From NCBI GenBank assembly GCA_013396655.1, contig WBMV01007615.1, positions 6,472 through 70,471 on the forward strand: a DNA stretch of 64,000 nt, read 5' to 3'. Shown here piece after piece: positions 26,478-37,500 of the stretch. Both the position numbers and the translations under genes were made by a program. How positions within the stretch are numbered: position 1 is the first letter of the stretch; every line of letters begins with the position of its first letter. The notes below the pieces were generated by a model that saw only the letters and a program-made list of their open reading frames with translations, searched no databases and was not told the origin of the DNA. Origin of the DNA: Campylorhamphus procurvoides. Lineage: Eukaryota; Chordata; Aves; Passeriformes; Dendrocolaptidae.

Positions 26478-28034
26478 GTGAGTGTCTCATTTTCCACCAA
26501 AGTCGTGATTAGAAGAATTCATTTAATTAAGGGAAATTATTGTTAGAGACACTGTCAAAAATGTTTTATTCAGGGTTTCACTTGGTGATTTAGTATTTTA
26601 TGCCTGGAATGTCTCATTGAGACTTATGGTGAGACCTTCACTTCTGCTTTCAACAGAACAAAGCTAAAAAACTTTCTTTATAAAAGACACTTTTTGATCT
26701 TTCATCATAGGATCATACCACAATTCAAGCTGAGAGGGACCTTAGAAAATCATTCGGTCCAGCCTCTTGCTCAAAGCACATTAAACCAGGCATACTATGA
26801 AATTTCCATCATTAAATCTAAAATTAAGTGGCATCCTAAGGTCAGTGTGGCAATTTTGCTTCCATAAAGGAGTTGGTCCAAAAATACTGGTGTTTAATTT
26901 AAGGGAACAATACACAGGTATGATCCTCACAAATCAAGTCAGGACTTTTGCTGCGGATTTCAACAAAGCCATTATTTAATCCCCCAAATCAGTTTTACTT
27001 ACAACAAATGTACAGTTCAGTACAAATGGGGTTAAATCTTTTCTGTTTGGAGTGAGATAATCTTAGAACTTCCACCTATCAATGGTCAATGTTGAGAAAA
27101 ACACTTATCAATTAGTGGATTATTTTGCCAAGCAGCTGAAATTACCTTCTGTCAGTGGAGGGAAGGTCCCTTTTGCTTTTGCAGTTTCACCAGGACAGTA
27201 CTTTTTTCTTTTGAATTTAGGGGAATTTGAGAATCAATGACACAAATGTCAGTCATTTCCTTGGTACTTTTTTCCTTTACTTATATGTAAATGTCACTTT
27301 CTCTTTCCACCCCCTCTCATCCCACTTGTCTCATATTTCCAATTTGCTAATAATATTCCCCCTGATTTATTTTCTAGTGTCTTGCTTTTCCTCTTTTCTT
27401 TCTGCTTGTTTTAATCCTTCTCTGTAGCAGTAAAAAAAGGTGATAGTGACTCAGGGCCCCTTGGTGCATCAGATTTATTGTAAAGGCTTCTTTTCCTATC
27501 TCTTTCAAATAGAGTCAATTTTATTTAAGAGAATTATCAACTCCTGGCAACATTCTGTCATAATAGGTGGCTCATCATAGTAGAATAAGGCTTAAAGAAG
27601 ATATTTCTAAGTATATTACTACATCAGAAACATAGTACTTGTATCTCCCTGGAAGATGTGGGCTCAGGTGATAGAATTCATGTCAGTTTTCTATTTACAC
27701 AGGGAGGGACCAGTCCTGACTTGGAGATAAAGCAAACATTCAGTGAGGTGCAGCTATTTTCAGCTACAGGTTTTAAAGCCCTATTCATCTTTTGGAAGTA
27801 GAGCTCTGAAAAGCTGTCCCTCTACTCATGGTGCTGTAGCACCCCGTTAGTCTGACACTAGCACAGAGTGGTGGGGGTTTCCTACATGTTTTTCAAGCTG
27901 TCCCTGACTGTGCATGTTCTTCTCCCCAGGAAAATGGCTTCCTAACAAAGTTTGAAAGAAGATCACTACTATCTTTCTCCAGAATTACAGCCCTGTTCAT
28001 AGCTGTTTTGTCCTTGTTCAGAGAGTACTACTGA
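26058..28034 (+). CDS. BCL2A1: BCL2A1, BCL2-related protein A1 (anti-apoptotic); join of 26058-26477 and 27930-28034
   Basis: The two exons join in phase 0 to encode 174 aa; human BCL2A1 has 175. The family binds BH3-only and BAX/BAK proteins at mitochondria and blocks cytochrome c release, mainly in immune cells. Visible parts: N-terminal helix with LAQDYLQYVLQ (residues 12-22, near-identical to human), degenerate BH3-like segment about 31-50, BH1 about 77-98 with NWGR at 85-88 (the Arg that pairs with the BH3 Asp in this family), and BH2 about 132-144 (EWIDANGGWENGF). The intron falls after W140 inside BH2, as in human. The C-terminal 20 residues or so (153-170) are markedly hydrophobic and end in REYY, resembling a membrane anchor, unlike the more amphipathic human tail. 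MTHFS follows on the same strand 3.4 kb downstream, the conserved vertebrate neighbour order. Identification is firm. Confidence 0.96.
26705..26781 (-). mobile_element. CR1 LINE 3'-end fragment in BCL2A1 intron 1
   Basis: A diverged terminal repeat (CATAGGATCATACCACAATTC) is followed by AAGCTGAGAGGGACCTTAGA and a CATTCGGTCCAGCC block, the reverse complement of a CR1 3' end. The copy is short, old, and lies about 230 bases past the exon 1 donor. Confidence 0.8.
27930..28034 (+). CDS. BCL2A1: BCL2A1 coding exon 2 (codons 141-174 plus stop)
   Basis: The acceptor TTCTTCTCCCCAG ends at 27929. The exon starts ENGFLTKFE, completing BH2 in the same frame as human ENGFVKKFE, and runs to TGA at 28032-28034. 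It encodes the hydrophobic C-terminal helix. The intervening intron is 1452 bases. Confidence 0.95.
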   Translation, partial: ENGFLTKFERRSLLSFSRITALFIAVLSLFREYY

Positions 28035-28800
28035 AATAAAAGGAACTGCCATTTTTTTATAATCTAGATATTGCCACAAGCTTCACTTCTCAGCCTTCCT
28101 CCAAGCAATATCAACAAGACAATAATTTCCTTCCATAATTTGTTTTTAATTTATTTGTATTTATTTTGACTAAATACGATGTTTAACATGCTATCCTAAT
28201 TACCAAACCTGAAGATGAGATCCCACCAAAGAGGAATCAACGCAACATCATGCAGCAATTCAAGTCCACCCTTCCAAGCAGGATTGAGATAATTTTCCAC
28301 ATCTCTTGGAATCTCTCTTGAATCTCCATGAAAGGACGTTGTTTTAGTGAAATACAATCCAATGGGTTAAGAAACAATTTTTTATCTCATTTGTTTTGTA
28401 AATGAAATACTACTGTAATGCATTTTATTGCAACATTTGTATAAGCAAAAGGGGGGACCTTCTGTGAAGAAAAAGGGAATGCAAATTCCAATATAAAATG
28501 GTTAGAAGTTACTGACACAGACTAAGCAATTTCTATGGGAAGAACTATTTGTGAAAGGTAGCAACTTAAAAATGTGCACGCACTTACTGTTACTGCAATG
28601 GTATGTGTTTCTATGTTGTATTTTTTTAATTGCTCACATCTACGGTGAATGTTCTTTCATATTTGTGTGATGTAATCATCTTGCTGAACTTTTTTTAAAC
28701 TAGATGTTTAAAAATAGGCAAGTGTAAAATATTTTTAAAGTGAGAAATTTATGTAAATACACTAATATTTTAGAAAAAAATATTAAAATATGCATTTTAA
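28035..28800 (+). other. BCL2A1: Probable BCL2A1 3'UTR with AU-rich elements
   Basis: ATTTA pentamers at 28149-28153 and 28159-28163 lie in a U-rich context, the type of element that shortens mRNA half-life in inducible immune genes. More A/T-rich sequence continues to an ATTAAA at 28782-28787, a plausible polyadenylation signal. An AATAAA at 28035-28040 overlaps the stop codon end and is unlikely to be the real signal; another AATAAA occurs at 29015-29020. The 3' end is an inference. Confidence 0.5.
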
Positions 28801-30620
28801 GCCTTAGGACTGGTCTCATTTTTTTCAGGAAAATTGTAGGATGAGAAAATATCTACCTGAGTAAGATAACTCCTAGTAAGGTATCATAGTGCTACTGGAA
28901 AATCCAAGTGGTATGTGGGTTTGACCTGACATCCATGGATGTCAAGACTTCAATTTTCTGTAGTACTTCTTAGGTACTATCTAGTTTGTATAAGAAATTG
29001 ACATCCTGTGGCAAAATAAATCAATTGGATAAGGTCTGATGACAGTAACTAGTGTTTTATGTCTCAAAAGCCTGGAAATTCAGTAGGGTGTAAGAGATTC
29101 CAGGCTCTTAGAGATTGGGGCAATTACCATTTTGACTCAAAGTTCATTTGCTTTCAAAAGTGAAACAGCAGTTCTTCAAGAAGTCGTTCTAGAAGGGTTT
29201 CCTTTAGGTGTAGTGACTCTCCTACATTAGGGTACTAAGGCTGGGTCTAAACACCCTTCTTTTGTGGTCGTGCTGGGAGGTGAACCAAACTGACCCAGCA
29301 CTTGCTTGTGGCACAAAACAGCACTGTTCTGACCCAAATCCTCTCAAGAATCCAGGCTTTATAATATGGAGAGAATGAGGGCTCTCCATCTGTCATCTTT
29401 CCAGCAATGAATTTTCCATCTTTCATCTCAATGTAAGACATTTTTTGCAGTAAGAATTATTTACTGAACAACCTCCCCAGGGGTGCGGTAGAGTCCCCAT
29501 CACTGGCAGTTTTAAAGACACAACTGAACAGAGCACTAGATAGTTTCATCTAGGCTCCCTTTTCCAGGAAAGGTTGAACCAGACCCTTTCAAGGTCCCTT
29601 CCAGTCTGGGCTATTCTGTGATTCCATGGTCTCAATTGGTGGGTTTAACCACAGAATATAAAACAGATGTTAGCACTTGTTAGAACCTGTGTTTCTCCCT
29701 CTCCCTCCCCAATGAAAACAAGAAAGATTATTTAGCATGTATACCAGGACCTGTGAGATAAAGTTTGTTGTTGCTGAAGAAAAGATTGCAGCATTCTGAG
29801 GACAAGGGGTGGCTAAAGCAAAATGCCCACCTCGAGAACACCTCTGGAAGTTCCTGTCAGGGATGACATTTTAAAACATACTATGACATATATTTATGTA
29901 TTTGCAGTCTAAGCCTCCACGGTAAGAACAGAAATTCTTAGTTTCTTTTTGTGCACTATTGCAAGCACATACTATAGTGGCTAACACCAATCTATTAATA
30001 ACACATCCACTTCCTTTTACTCTGATCTAGTAACCTATTTTATGCTCAGGAACACAGTTTTTTATTTAAATATAAAGAACCAACCATGCTTTTTGAAAAT
30101 CCAGGTGATAAAAGTATTTTACAACCTCTCTTCATGGTAAGGCCTGGGTTTAAACAAAAGAAGCCAGGATCATTAAAGATCCAGTGGGCTGCCAAGTTAT
30201 CTTCAGCAGGACAAAACCTGCATTTGGTCTGCATTTAAAAGCAAGAAAAGCAATGATGAGATGCACCACTCCAATTCTAAACATAGTAAAATGACTGAAA
30301 CCAGCACGGCTATTAGTTAAGTCTTACAAAACAGTGTAATGTAAATTGTTAGCTGTCATGAAGTTACCCACACATGACACTGAGTAGTGCCCAGGTCTGG
30401 GGCACTGCTGCCTGAGGGATCCTTACAGCTGTCAGGCCATACATGGGAGAACACAGTGCTGCTTCTGGAGCAAAAGGTGAGGCCAAAGAGCTACATAGTG
30501 GGACAGCTGATGACTTCATCCATCTGTACTGTGGCTAAATTGAGATGTCATCAAATGCCACATAGGAGAGACTTATGAAAACAGATGTTCTCCTATAGGA
30601 ATGTCACTTTCAGTGCTTAA
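28801..30620. other. Short BCL2A1-MTHFS spacer
   Basis: There is no coding exon or RNA gene. Apart from a + strand CR1 fragment near 29455-29630, the sequence is unremarkable AT-leaning DNA. Human has the small gene ST20 between these two genes, but I find no counterpart here. Confidence 0.55.
29455..29630 (+). mobile_element. CR1 LINE 3'-end fragment
   Basis: On the + strand it reads ACAACCTCCCCAGGGGTG through CCATCACTGGCAGTTTTAAA to AAGGTCCCTTCCAGTC and ends in terminal repeats CTATTCTGTGATTCCATGG. This is the C-terminal/3'UTR part of a CR1 copy, 5'-truncated. Confidence 0.9.
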
Positions 30621-30787
30621 AATCATAGAATCACAAAATCAATTAGCTTGGAAAACACCTCTGAGGGCCATTGAGTCCAACCTTTGATTGATCATGGCCT
30701 TGACAACTAGACCATGGCACTAAGTGCCACATCCAGGCGCTTCTTTAACACTTTAGGGGTGGTGACTCCACCGCCCCCTGGGGCAGG
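30621..30787 (-). mobile_element. CR1 LINE 3'-end fragment upstream of MTHFS
   Basis: AATCATAGAATCACAAAATC is the inverted CR1 terminus, followed by TTGGAAAACACCTCTGAGG, GAGTCCAACC, GCGCTTCTTTAACACTTTAG and GGTGACTCCACC, all standard avian CR1 3' blocks in reverse complement. It ends about 60 bases before the heptamer array. Confidence 0.92.
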
Positions 30788-30847
30788 TAAAAATAGGTTG
30801 GAACACGGTGTGGCAAACACAGGACACGGCTGGTACACCATCCATGT

Positions 30848-31081
30848 GGGCACAGGACCGGGGGCGAGGGAGGGGATAGGGCACCGGGGACAGGGGATAG
30901 GGCAGCGGGGACAGGGGATAGGGAACTGGAGACAGGGGATAGGGCACAGGGGATAGGGCACAGGAGACAGGAGACAGGGGATAGAGGATAGGAGACAGGG
31001 GATAGGGCACAGGACACATGGGACAGGGGATAGGGGCCAGGGGACAGGCGATAGGGGATAAGGCTCAGGGCACAGGGCTGT
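30848..31081 (+). repeat. G-rich heptamer minisatellite, 30 in-phase 7-bp units plus a short irregular leader
   Basis: From 30872 to 31081 the sequence divides into exactly 30 consecutive 7-mers with no insertion or deletion. The most frequent are GGGGATA, GGGCACA, GGGGACA and GGAGACA; a looser 21-bp (three-unit) order GGGGATA-GGGCACA-GGGGACA is visible at the left. The leader 30848-30871 holds three more 7-mers with one 3-base phase shift. The + strand is G-rich, with four-G-run windows and 3-4 base loops, so G-quadruplexes are expected. The array lies about 365 bases upstream of the MTHFS start codon. Confidence 0.95.
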
Positions 31082-31236
31082 GCCCCGCACCCCTCTCTCG
31101 GTACCGGGGCATACCAAGCCGCCTGGCAGACGGTACTAAAATATCCCGCCGAAACGTAATTCCCCTTCCTGCAACAAAATCAGCGGAGGGGAAATCCTTC
31201 GCGATCTCCGCCAAGGGAGGAAAAAAAAAAAAAAAA

Positions 31237-31402
31237 NNNNNNNNNNNNNNNNNNNNNNNNNNNNNNNNNNNNNNNNNNNNNNNNNNNNNNNNNNNNNNNN
31301 NNNNNNNNNNNNNNNNNNNNNNNNNNNNNNNNNNNNNNNNNNNNNNNNNNNNNNNNNNNNNNNNNNNNNNNNNNNNNNNNNNNNNNNNNNNNNNNNNNNN
31401 NN
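31237..31402. other. Assembly gap (166 N)
   Basis: A run of N follows a 16-base A homopolymer and precedes a GC-rich stretch ending in the MTHFS start codon. The true length and content are unknown; sequence beside G-rich repeats and homopolymers is a common assembly failure. A further single N is at 31660. Confidence 0.99.
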
Positions 31403-31445
31403 GCAGGCCCAGGCCCAGGCCCCGATCCCGGGCCCGGCCCCGGCC

Positions 31446-31553
31446 ATGGCGCTGAGCGCGGCCAAGCGGGCACTGCGGGCACAGCTGCGGCAGCGCCTGC
31501 GGGAGCTCGGCCCGGCCGAGAGACAGCGCCAGTCCCGCCTGCTCGGGCACCAG
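31446..31553 (+). CDS. MTHFS: MTHFS coding exon 1 (codons 1-36)
   Basis: It encodes the basic N-terminal helix from M1 to Q36 and ends CACCAG/GTGGGC, a donor in phase 0. The exon lies wholly within the CpG island, 44 bases after the assembly gap. Human exon 1 ends at the equivalent residue, before VIAHSEYQ. Confidence 0.92.
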
Positions 31554-34500
31554 GTGGGCACGGGGCAGGGGGCAGGGGCTTTCCAGGCCCGCCGGGACAC
31601 CGAAACCGTGACTCAGGGCGGGCGGCGGCTGCTCGGGCCTGGCGTGGAGCGCGGGCAGCNGGACTCATCACCCGTGGGTGGTGGGGACACATCGCCCACG
31701 GGAGGATGGGGATACATCGCCCACGGGGTTATAGGGACACACGGGGTAGTGACGACACTTCACACCCGGGAGGATGGGGACAGGCAGGGTGCTGGGGACA
31801 GGCAGGGTGTTGGGGACACATCACCCATGGGGTGCTGGGGACACTTCACACACGGGGTGCTGAGGACACATGGCCCGAGGGTGCTGGGGACACTGGGGAC
31901 AGCCAGCCACACACCCCAAGCCGTGGGGCAGCCCGGGGTGGTGGTGGGTGTTCTCTCGGACCTTTCACATCCCCTCCCGTGGCTGCATGGCCAGGTCTGG
32001 CTGCACATACATAAAACAGCGGCCGCCTGATTTGGCCTCTTGTTTTATGCGCTGTCGTCTCCCTTCTGTATCTTCCAGCGGTGTTTCTTCCACGCAATTT
32101 TATTTCTAATATAATTTTTACACTTTTAAAAGATATCAAGCAGGGTTTACCTAACTGGTATCCTAGCACAGCGTGATATGGGTATGTACTTTTGAAATGT
32201 CCTGTTTGTGTTTGGATTACACAGTTTTTATATAGATGTATTTTATCATTTTAATAAACACAATAAAATTTTATTTTGCAGTCACTGCATGTAATACAGC
32301 ACAGTCCTCATTTTTTTTGCAGCACCAGCAGGTACTTCTAGATGATCTACATTTATATGGTTATTTTCCTGCCAGAGGATCTCAAATCATTTTATAGACT
32401 TCATTTACTACTAATGTGTAGCCACTTCATGAGTGGGATATGGCAGCACAGAAACTTTAGGTTCTCAACACCAAACTGGAACTCAACATCAAACCTTTTT
32501 CTTTAAGCTGGAAGTTGGGAATGTTTTTTATAAATATATATATATATGTAGTGTCCTACTGTCATGATAATGCATTTTAGTAATCATGCATCCTAGACTT
32601 AAATATCTCAGTTTTTCAATTTTTAGCAAATACTGACATGCATCCTCTTCAAAAGTGCAGCCCTCAGCCAACTTTGTAAGCACCTAACCCATGAAGTACT
32701 GAATTTTTAGGAGCCCTCAGCCTTTGTCTAATTGCTGCTGATAAACTCAGCAAGAGAGCACTCATTTCTGCTAGTGAAAGGACACAGATACAGCTTTGTT
32801 TTGGTTAAAAGCAGGCATCAGGAAATATGACATAAATTGATGTTATCTTGCTGTTTTAATAATCTGACACAAATTGAAAATCCTGAGCTTGCATGAGACA
32901 GAGTGGCATCGTGGAAGGGACAGAAAGTACAGTCAGTTTCCTTACCAGGGGCTAATGGAGCAGGCATGGAGAAATTTATGAAAAGGCTGAGAAAATATCT
33001 GGAATTATCTAAGGCAAAAAATGTAGCTTTGTAACATATATCAGTGCTTGCAGCTAATAAAAGTGAGCAGGTTATTTTATAACATCTAAGTAATATTTTT
33101 GGTAGTAAAATCTCATTTCAAAATAATCTTTAAATTCAAAGTGAAATAGCTTCACAGGCAGACCTAGCCACCAGTATTTAATTAGCTTCTGGATGATTAT
33201 TCTTTTTTAATGTTTATGTTCATGATTAAAGGCTTGCTGTTTGCATACTCTAATTCTTCAAAAATTTCCATGAGCTGGTGAACAAAGGGCAGATAATATT
33301 TGTTAAGTGTGGAAATTTTTTTCACTCTTCTCAGAAACTGCTCCGAGTCATAGTAGGAGCCTCTTCACAGTTCTGAGAACATCTGAAATTCTGTCTTCCT
33401 GCTCGTGTGTGGGTTTACATCTTCAGCCTCATTTTTTTTCCTATATAGCCTGATCAATGTGTTACTGGATATGTCAGTAACACATATGTCAGCAGAAGGG
33501 ACCTGTGTGGTGCCCACAGCACACAACTGCTCTCTGAAACAGAGAGTTCAGGGTCTCAGTTTCTCTGTTCACCAAACCCATGAGAAGTTTCAGCTCTGGA
33601 GGCCCTCAACAGTGTGAATCACAGCCATTTTCTAGAGTCTGCAGTTTGACTAAATAGTCCACTTTTTCAAACAAAAGCTGCCATGGAAATTCTGTTCTTT
33701 TGGAGCTTAATACCTTGGTTGGAAAAATCCATGTGTAGTGCTGGGCATGTACAAAAAGAAGTAAAATACGGGTTTGAATTGTTAAGATGTTTCTGTGGCC
33801 AAGGAACACATCACCATGATTTGGTCTGGAGTGTTTCTTTTTTTGTTTTGCCCCTGAAAAATTATATCCGTCTTCTGACTGATTCACCTGGGCTTTTAAA
33901 TGCTGTGCTGGAAAGAAAGGAAGAAAAAAAAAGTAGTGAGAACCGTATCTTGACTCAGATACAGGCATTTATATCTCGAAACAAGGCCAGGGCAAAGGCT
34001 AAAGCTCAGATCAAGTTACCCTGCAGTTATGCAAACACAGAGCAGAGGATTTGGTGCTCTCTGTTTTGCAAATGGTAGAGAGTTTCTCAATTGTCTGATA
34101 TTTTGGACGGATTTTTGTAAGTGTATAGAACAAGAATAAATCACATTTAAATGCGAAAGGGCACATTTGTATTTGTTTTGTCCAGATGTAAGTAACAAAA
34201 TATATAAGGTACTAGGGAATGAGAAAACAAGCTTTTAAAAGCCTCCTTTCAGATTTTAATGTGGAATTCAGTCCAGAATGGGCAGAGACATAGTGACGTA
34301 CGAATCTGCTAACACTTTTTCACCATATAAGCATTTTTTATTTGCACTCCCTTATTCAGTCTTTTATAAGCCCAGCACAGTCTCATGAAAAGCGAAAAAT
34401 GGCAAGGCCATCTTTCCTTCAAGCTCTGAAAAATGTGCAGTAATAAGATCACCCATTAGAAGCAGGTGATGTTAAAAGTCATATATCTAAACTTGCTGGA

Positions 34501-37500
34501 GGGAAGACATTCAGGTTAACAAAAGTAAGAGGGGCCAGGTCTTGGAAGACTTTGTACTCTGCAGTCATTTGCTCTGATGCTAATTTTCTTTTGAGTTATT
34601 ATCATTGATGTGCTTCTTATTCTACCTAGGCCCAGATGAGAGATGGGCATGTAAAAAGGATGGAAGAAAAGGAATGCTAAAACCCCATGTCTTGAATAAG
34701 CTGGCAGTTCTGACCTGCTCTATTTCTCCAGTGATGCTGGGCATTTGAGGATGTCTACACTGTTTGGCACAGATATTTAGGGCATCAGAAGATTGTCTCC
34801 AAATTATTTTTTACTGGCCCAACCCTGTGTTACAGTGTTTTGTCCATTAGCTGCAAAAATTTGCCTATTTTGATTTTGCTAGTGGTAGAAATGTTGGAGT
34901 AGGAAACAAGGTCAGTTTATTCTGTTTATGATGCATCAGTTTGTATCTCTGCCCTTTTCAATGGGTATTTTGCTCCTGTTTTGTGTTAAAATAAGTTGAT
35001 CTTTTCAAAAACTTTTCACGAACTTATTGCATCTATTTCACATGTAGGTGATTTGCCATCCCAAATACAAAGAATCCAAAAGAATTGCAATCTTCCTGAG
35101 CATGCCAGATGAAGTCCAGACAGAAGAAATCATTAAGGACATTTTTAAGCAAGGCAAAGAGTGTTTCATCCCCCGTTACAAGCCTCAGAGCAATCACATG
35201 GACATGCTGAAGTTATCATCAGCTGAAGACATTTCTTCACTTGCTTTGACGTCCTGGAACATCCTTCAGCCCAGTGATGATGACAGTACAAGAGAGGAGG
35301 CTCTTGATGGTGGTGAGTATTTAGTTCCTGCATTGTGGGGTTGTTGAGCAGGACCAGGAGCCTGGAGGCCAGTAGGAGATACTCTGATAGCAAGAGTGAA
35401 ATGAAATGCTACACTTTGAGTTTATACATTGTAGAGAAATGCTCTTTCTCTTGCCTGTTTTTCAACACCCTCTGCTACCCTTGTGACATGCTAGCAGGGC
35501 AGGAACAAGACTGCAATGATCCAGCTGAAAAAAAAACCAACCTTCCACATAAATCACCTTCCTGGTCTGATTCATGGACATCCTCAGTGGAGTCTCAGAA
35601 AGCGTCACGTAGAGGCTCATGAAGGGAGATGGGCTTGCTGGGGGCTTCCACTCAAAGTCATGGGGATTCACAGGTTTAGGATTCACTCTGAGAACTTTAT
35701 TCTGTCTGAAATTTTGGGGAGTTTTTAGGTGATGCCTGTAGACTGACACGAGAATTTTCTGAAATCTTTGATCCTGCAAGCTGTATTGCATGGACGAATC
35801 ACAGTGCTGATACAGAGTCTGCCCATGTAGAACAGCTCTCTGGGCTGAGACCTTAGACTGAAAATAAAAGGACTTTCTTGTAGGTCTGGATGAATATTGC
35901 AAAGCCTTTTCCATCATTATTCTCTCACATTTTTATTTTGGTCTTATAATGCTGTCTCAGACACCGGATTCTTCATAGGGTTGAAACGGTACAAGTTTAT
36001 TTAGATCAAACGTGTGTGTGTGTGTGTGTGTGTTTTGATCCCCAAATAACCTCTCTTTCTTAATGTGAAATTCCCCAGCTCTTATAAATATGTAAACAAA
36101 CTTACTTTTTCTGTGTTTGCCTTCATTATTTGAATTTGTTTTGTAAACACTTTAGTATCTTCCCAAAACATCTACAGAAATGTTTAGTCTTATTAATGGA
36201 AAACTCATGTTGAACTCATGATTGAAACCTCTGTCTGGGAAAATTTTCTTTAGATGGAAGTTTACCATGCAGACAGATTCCACACCTGACAGATTTACCA
36301 GCTTTTTAGTGCTTGATAAAGAAACATAACATTTCTGAGACTCGTTTGATTGAACTTGGGCTTACATTTGCTTTGGGATGCCAATGTACTTTCCCAGAAC
36401 ACTTCACTATGTTTGTTTCTATTTTGTTTTTGATCATTACCTCTTTCCTAATTCAGAATCCTTTCTGTGTCTACATTTTAGCTAGCAAGGGATTTCACTA
36501 CTTCATACAACCATCTTCTTTAATATTTAGCACAGTTACTTGCTTTTCTAATTTTTTGTGAAAAAAAAATATATATATTGTTGGGATTTAAGGGCTTTTG
36601 AAGGTAACTTTTAAAACATCCAGAGTTCTGTTGACTGAGCTTATTAGTTCAGGCACTTAGGACAAGCTTTTGTACTACTGATGAGCTGCTGTTAATTGAA
36701 TTTAACAAGTCTGCTGCAGAGATCCCAGAGTAAACACACAATTTTAGATAGGATGGGAGTGAGGACTTGTGGGTGTAGAGTGCACTGAAATGTACCTTGG
36801 TGCCAAGCAGTGAAGATGGGAGAAGGCAGGAACACGTTTTGGTATCTGGCTAGTTCTGGAGCTACTGCTTCCTTCTGTGCACCAGGTTATGGTTATGAGC
36901 AGAGAGCAATGCCAGAAGAGCTACTGCAGTCCACAGAGAGATGCCAAGATACCAACCAGTTCTAACAACTGGTGTACATCCATATCAGACTTGTTCTCCT
37001 GAAACTCAATTTTAGTCTGTTGGTACTGTTTGTAGAGTAATTTTGGAATAATGCCATTTGGATTGGAAGTTAGTCCTTGGAGAGTTTTTGCAGATTAGAG
37101 ACAAAGTTTAGGGGTTTTACACAGCTGTACGTTCAGACACACACTCCTAATTTGTCCCCACAGAAACATACACTTCATCTCAATATGTCTTTAAATTCCT
37201 TTTGCTGTTTTTTTTTTGTTTGGTTTGATTTGGGGTTTTTTTGTGTCAGTTATATTTTTTGAACTTTGTTACATTTGCAGGAATGCAAATTGCCTTGCTA
37301 CTACATCTATCCTCCATTGTTGGAATTATGCATGGATGACACATTTATCTCAGTGATGATATCAAATACTGTGGTGATCTGAGGCATTTACATTGTTATA
37401 AGGAGATAACATGGTGTTACATTAGTAATGTTCTCATTGCTGCCATAACTTGCTATGTAATTTCCAAGAAATACCCTGCAGGTACATAAATAAGTCATGT

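Larger units (their letters stand above)
31080..31660 (+). promoter_or_regulatory. MTHFS: MTHFS CpG-island promoter (interrupted by assembly gap)
   Basis: GC- and CpG-rich sequence begins at about 31080, continues on both sides of the N run and covers coding exon 1. This is the usual housekeeping promoter arrangement. The transcription start probably lies within or close to the unresolved bases, so core promoter elements cannot be read. No TATA box is seen. Confidence 0.75.

Noticed and set aside
26478..26546. Unspliced continuation of BCL2A1 exon 1 by 22 codons
   Set aside because: A strong donor follows W140 and the next exon restores the conserved BH2 sequence in the same frame; the extension is intronic.
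28035..28040. AATAAA directly after the BCL2A1 stop codon as polyadenylation signal
   Set aside because: It abuts the stop codon and would leave almost no 3'UTR; the AU-rich downstream sequence with ATTAAA at 28782 is a better candidate.
28801..30620. Possible counterpart of human ST20 between BCL2A1 and MTHFS
   Set aside because: No sequence resembling it is visible; human ST20 overlaps BCL2A1-like exon sequence, and nothing equivalent occurs in this spacer.
30872..31081. Heptamer array as a telomere-like or CRISPR-like repeat
   Set aside because: Units are not TTAGGG-type and there are no spacers between conserved repeats; it is a diverged minisatellite.
31018..31692. Open frames of 145-170 codons on both strands near the MTHFS start
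   Set aside because: They run through the 166-base N gap, whose placeholder bases never create stop codons. Only the 36-codon part from 31446 to 31553 is real MTHFS coding sequence.
35462..35917. 151-codon - strand frame just inside MTHFS intron 2
   Set aside because: No recognisable domain, no splice structure or promoter, and a frame of this length is within chance expectation for 64 kb in six frames.
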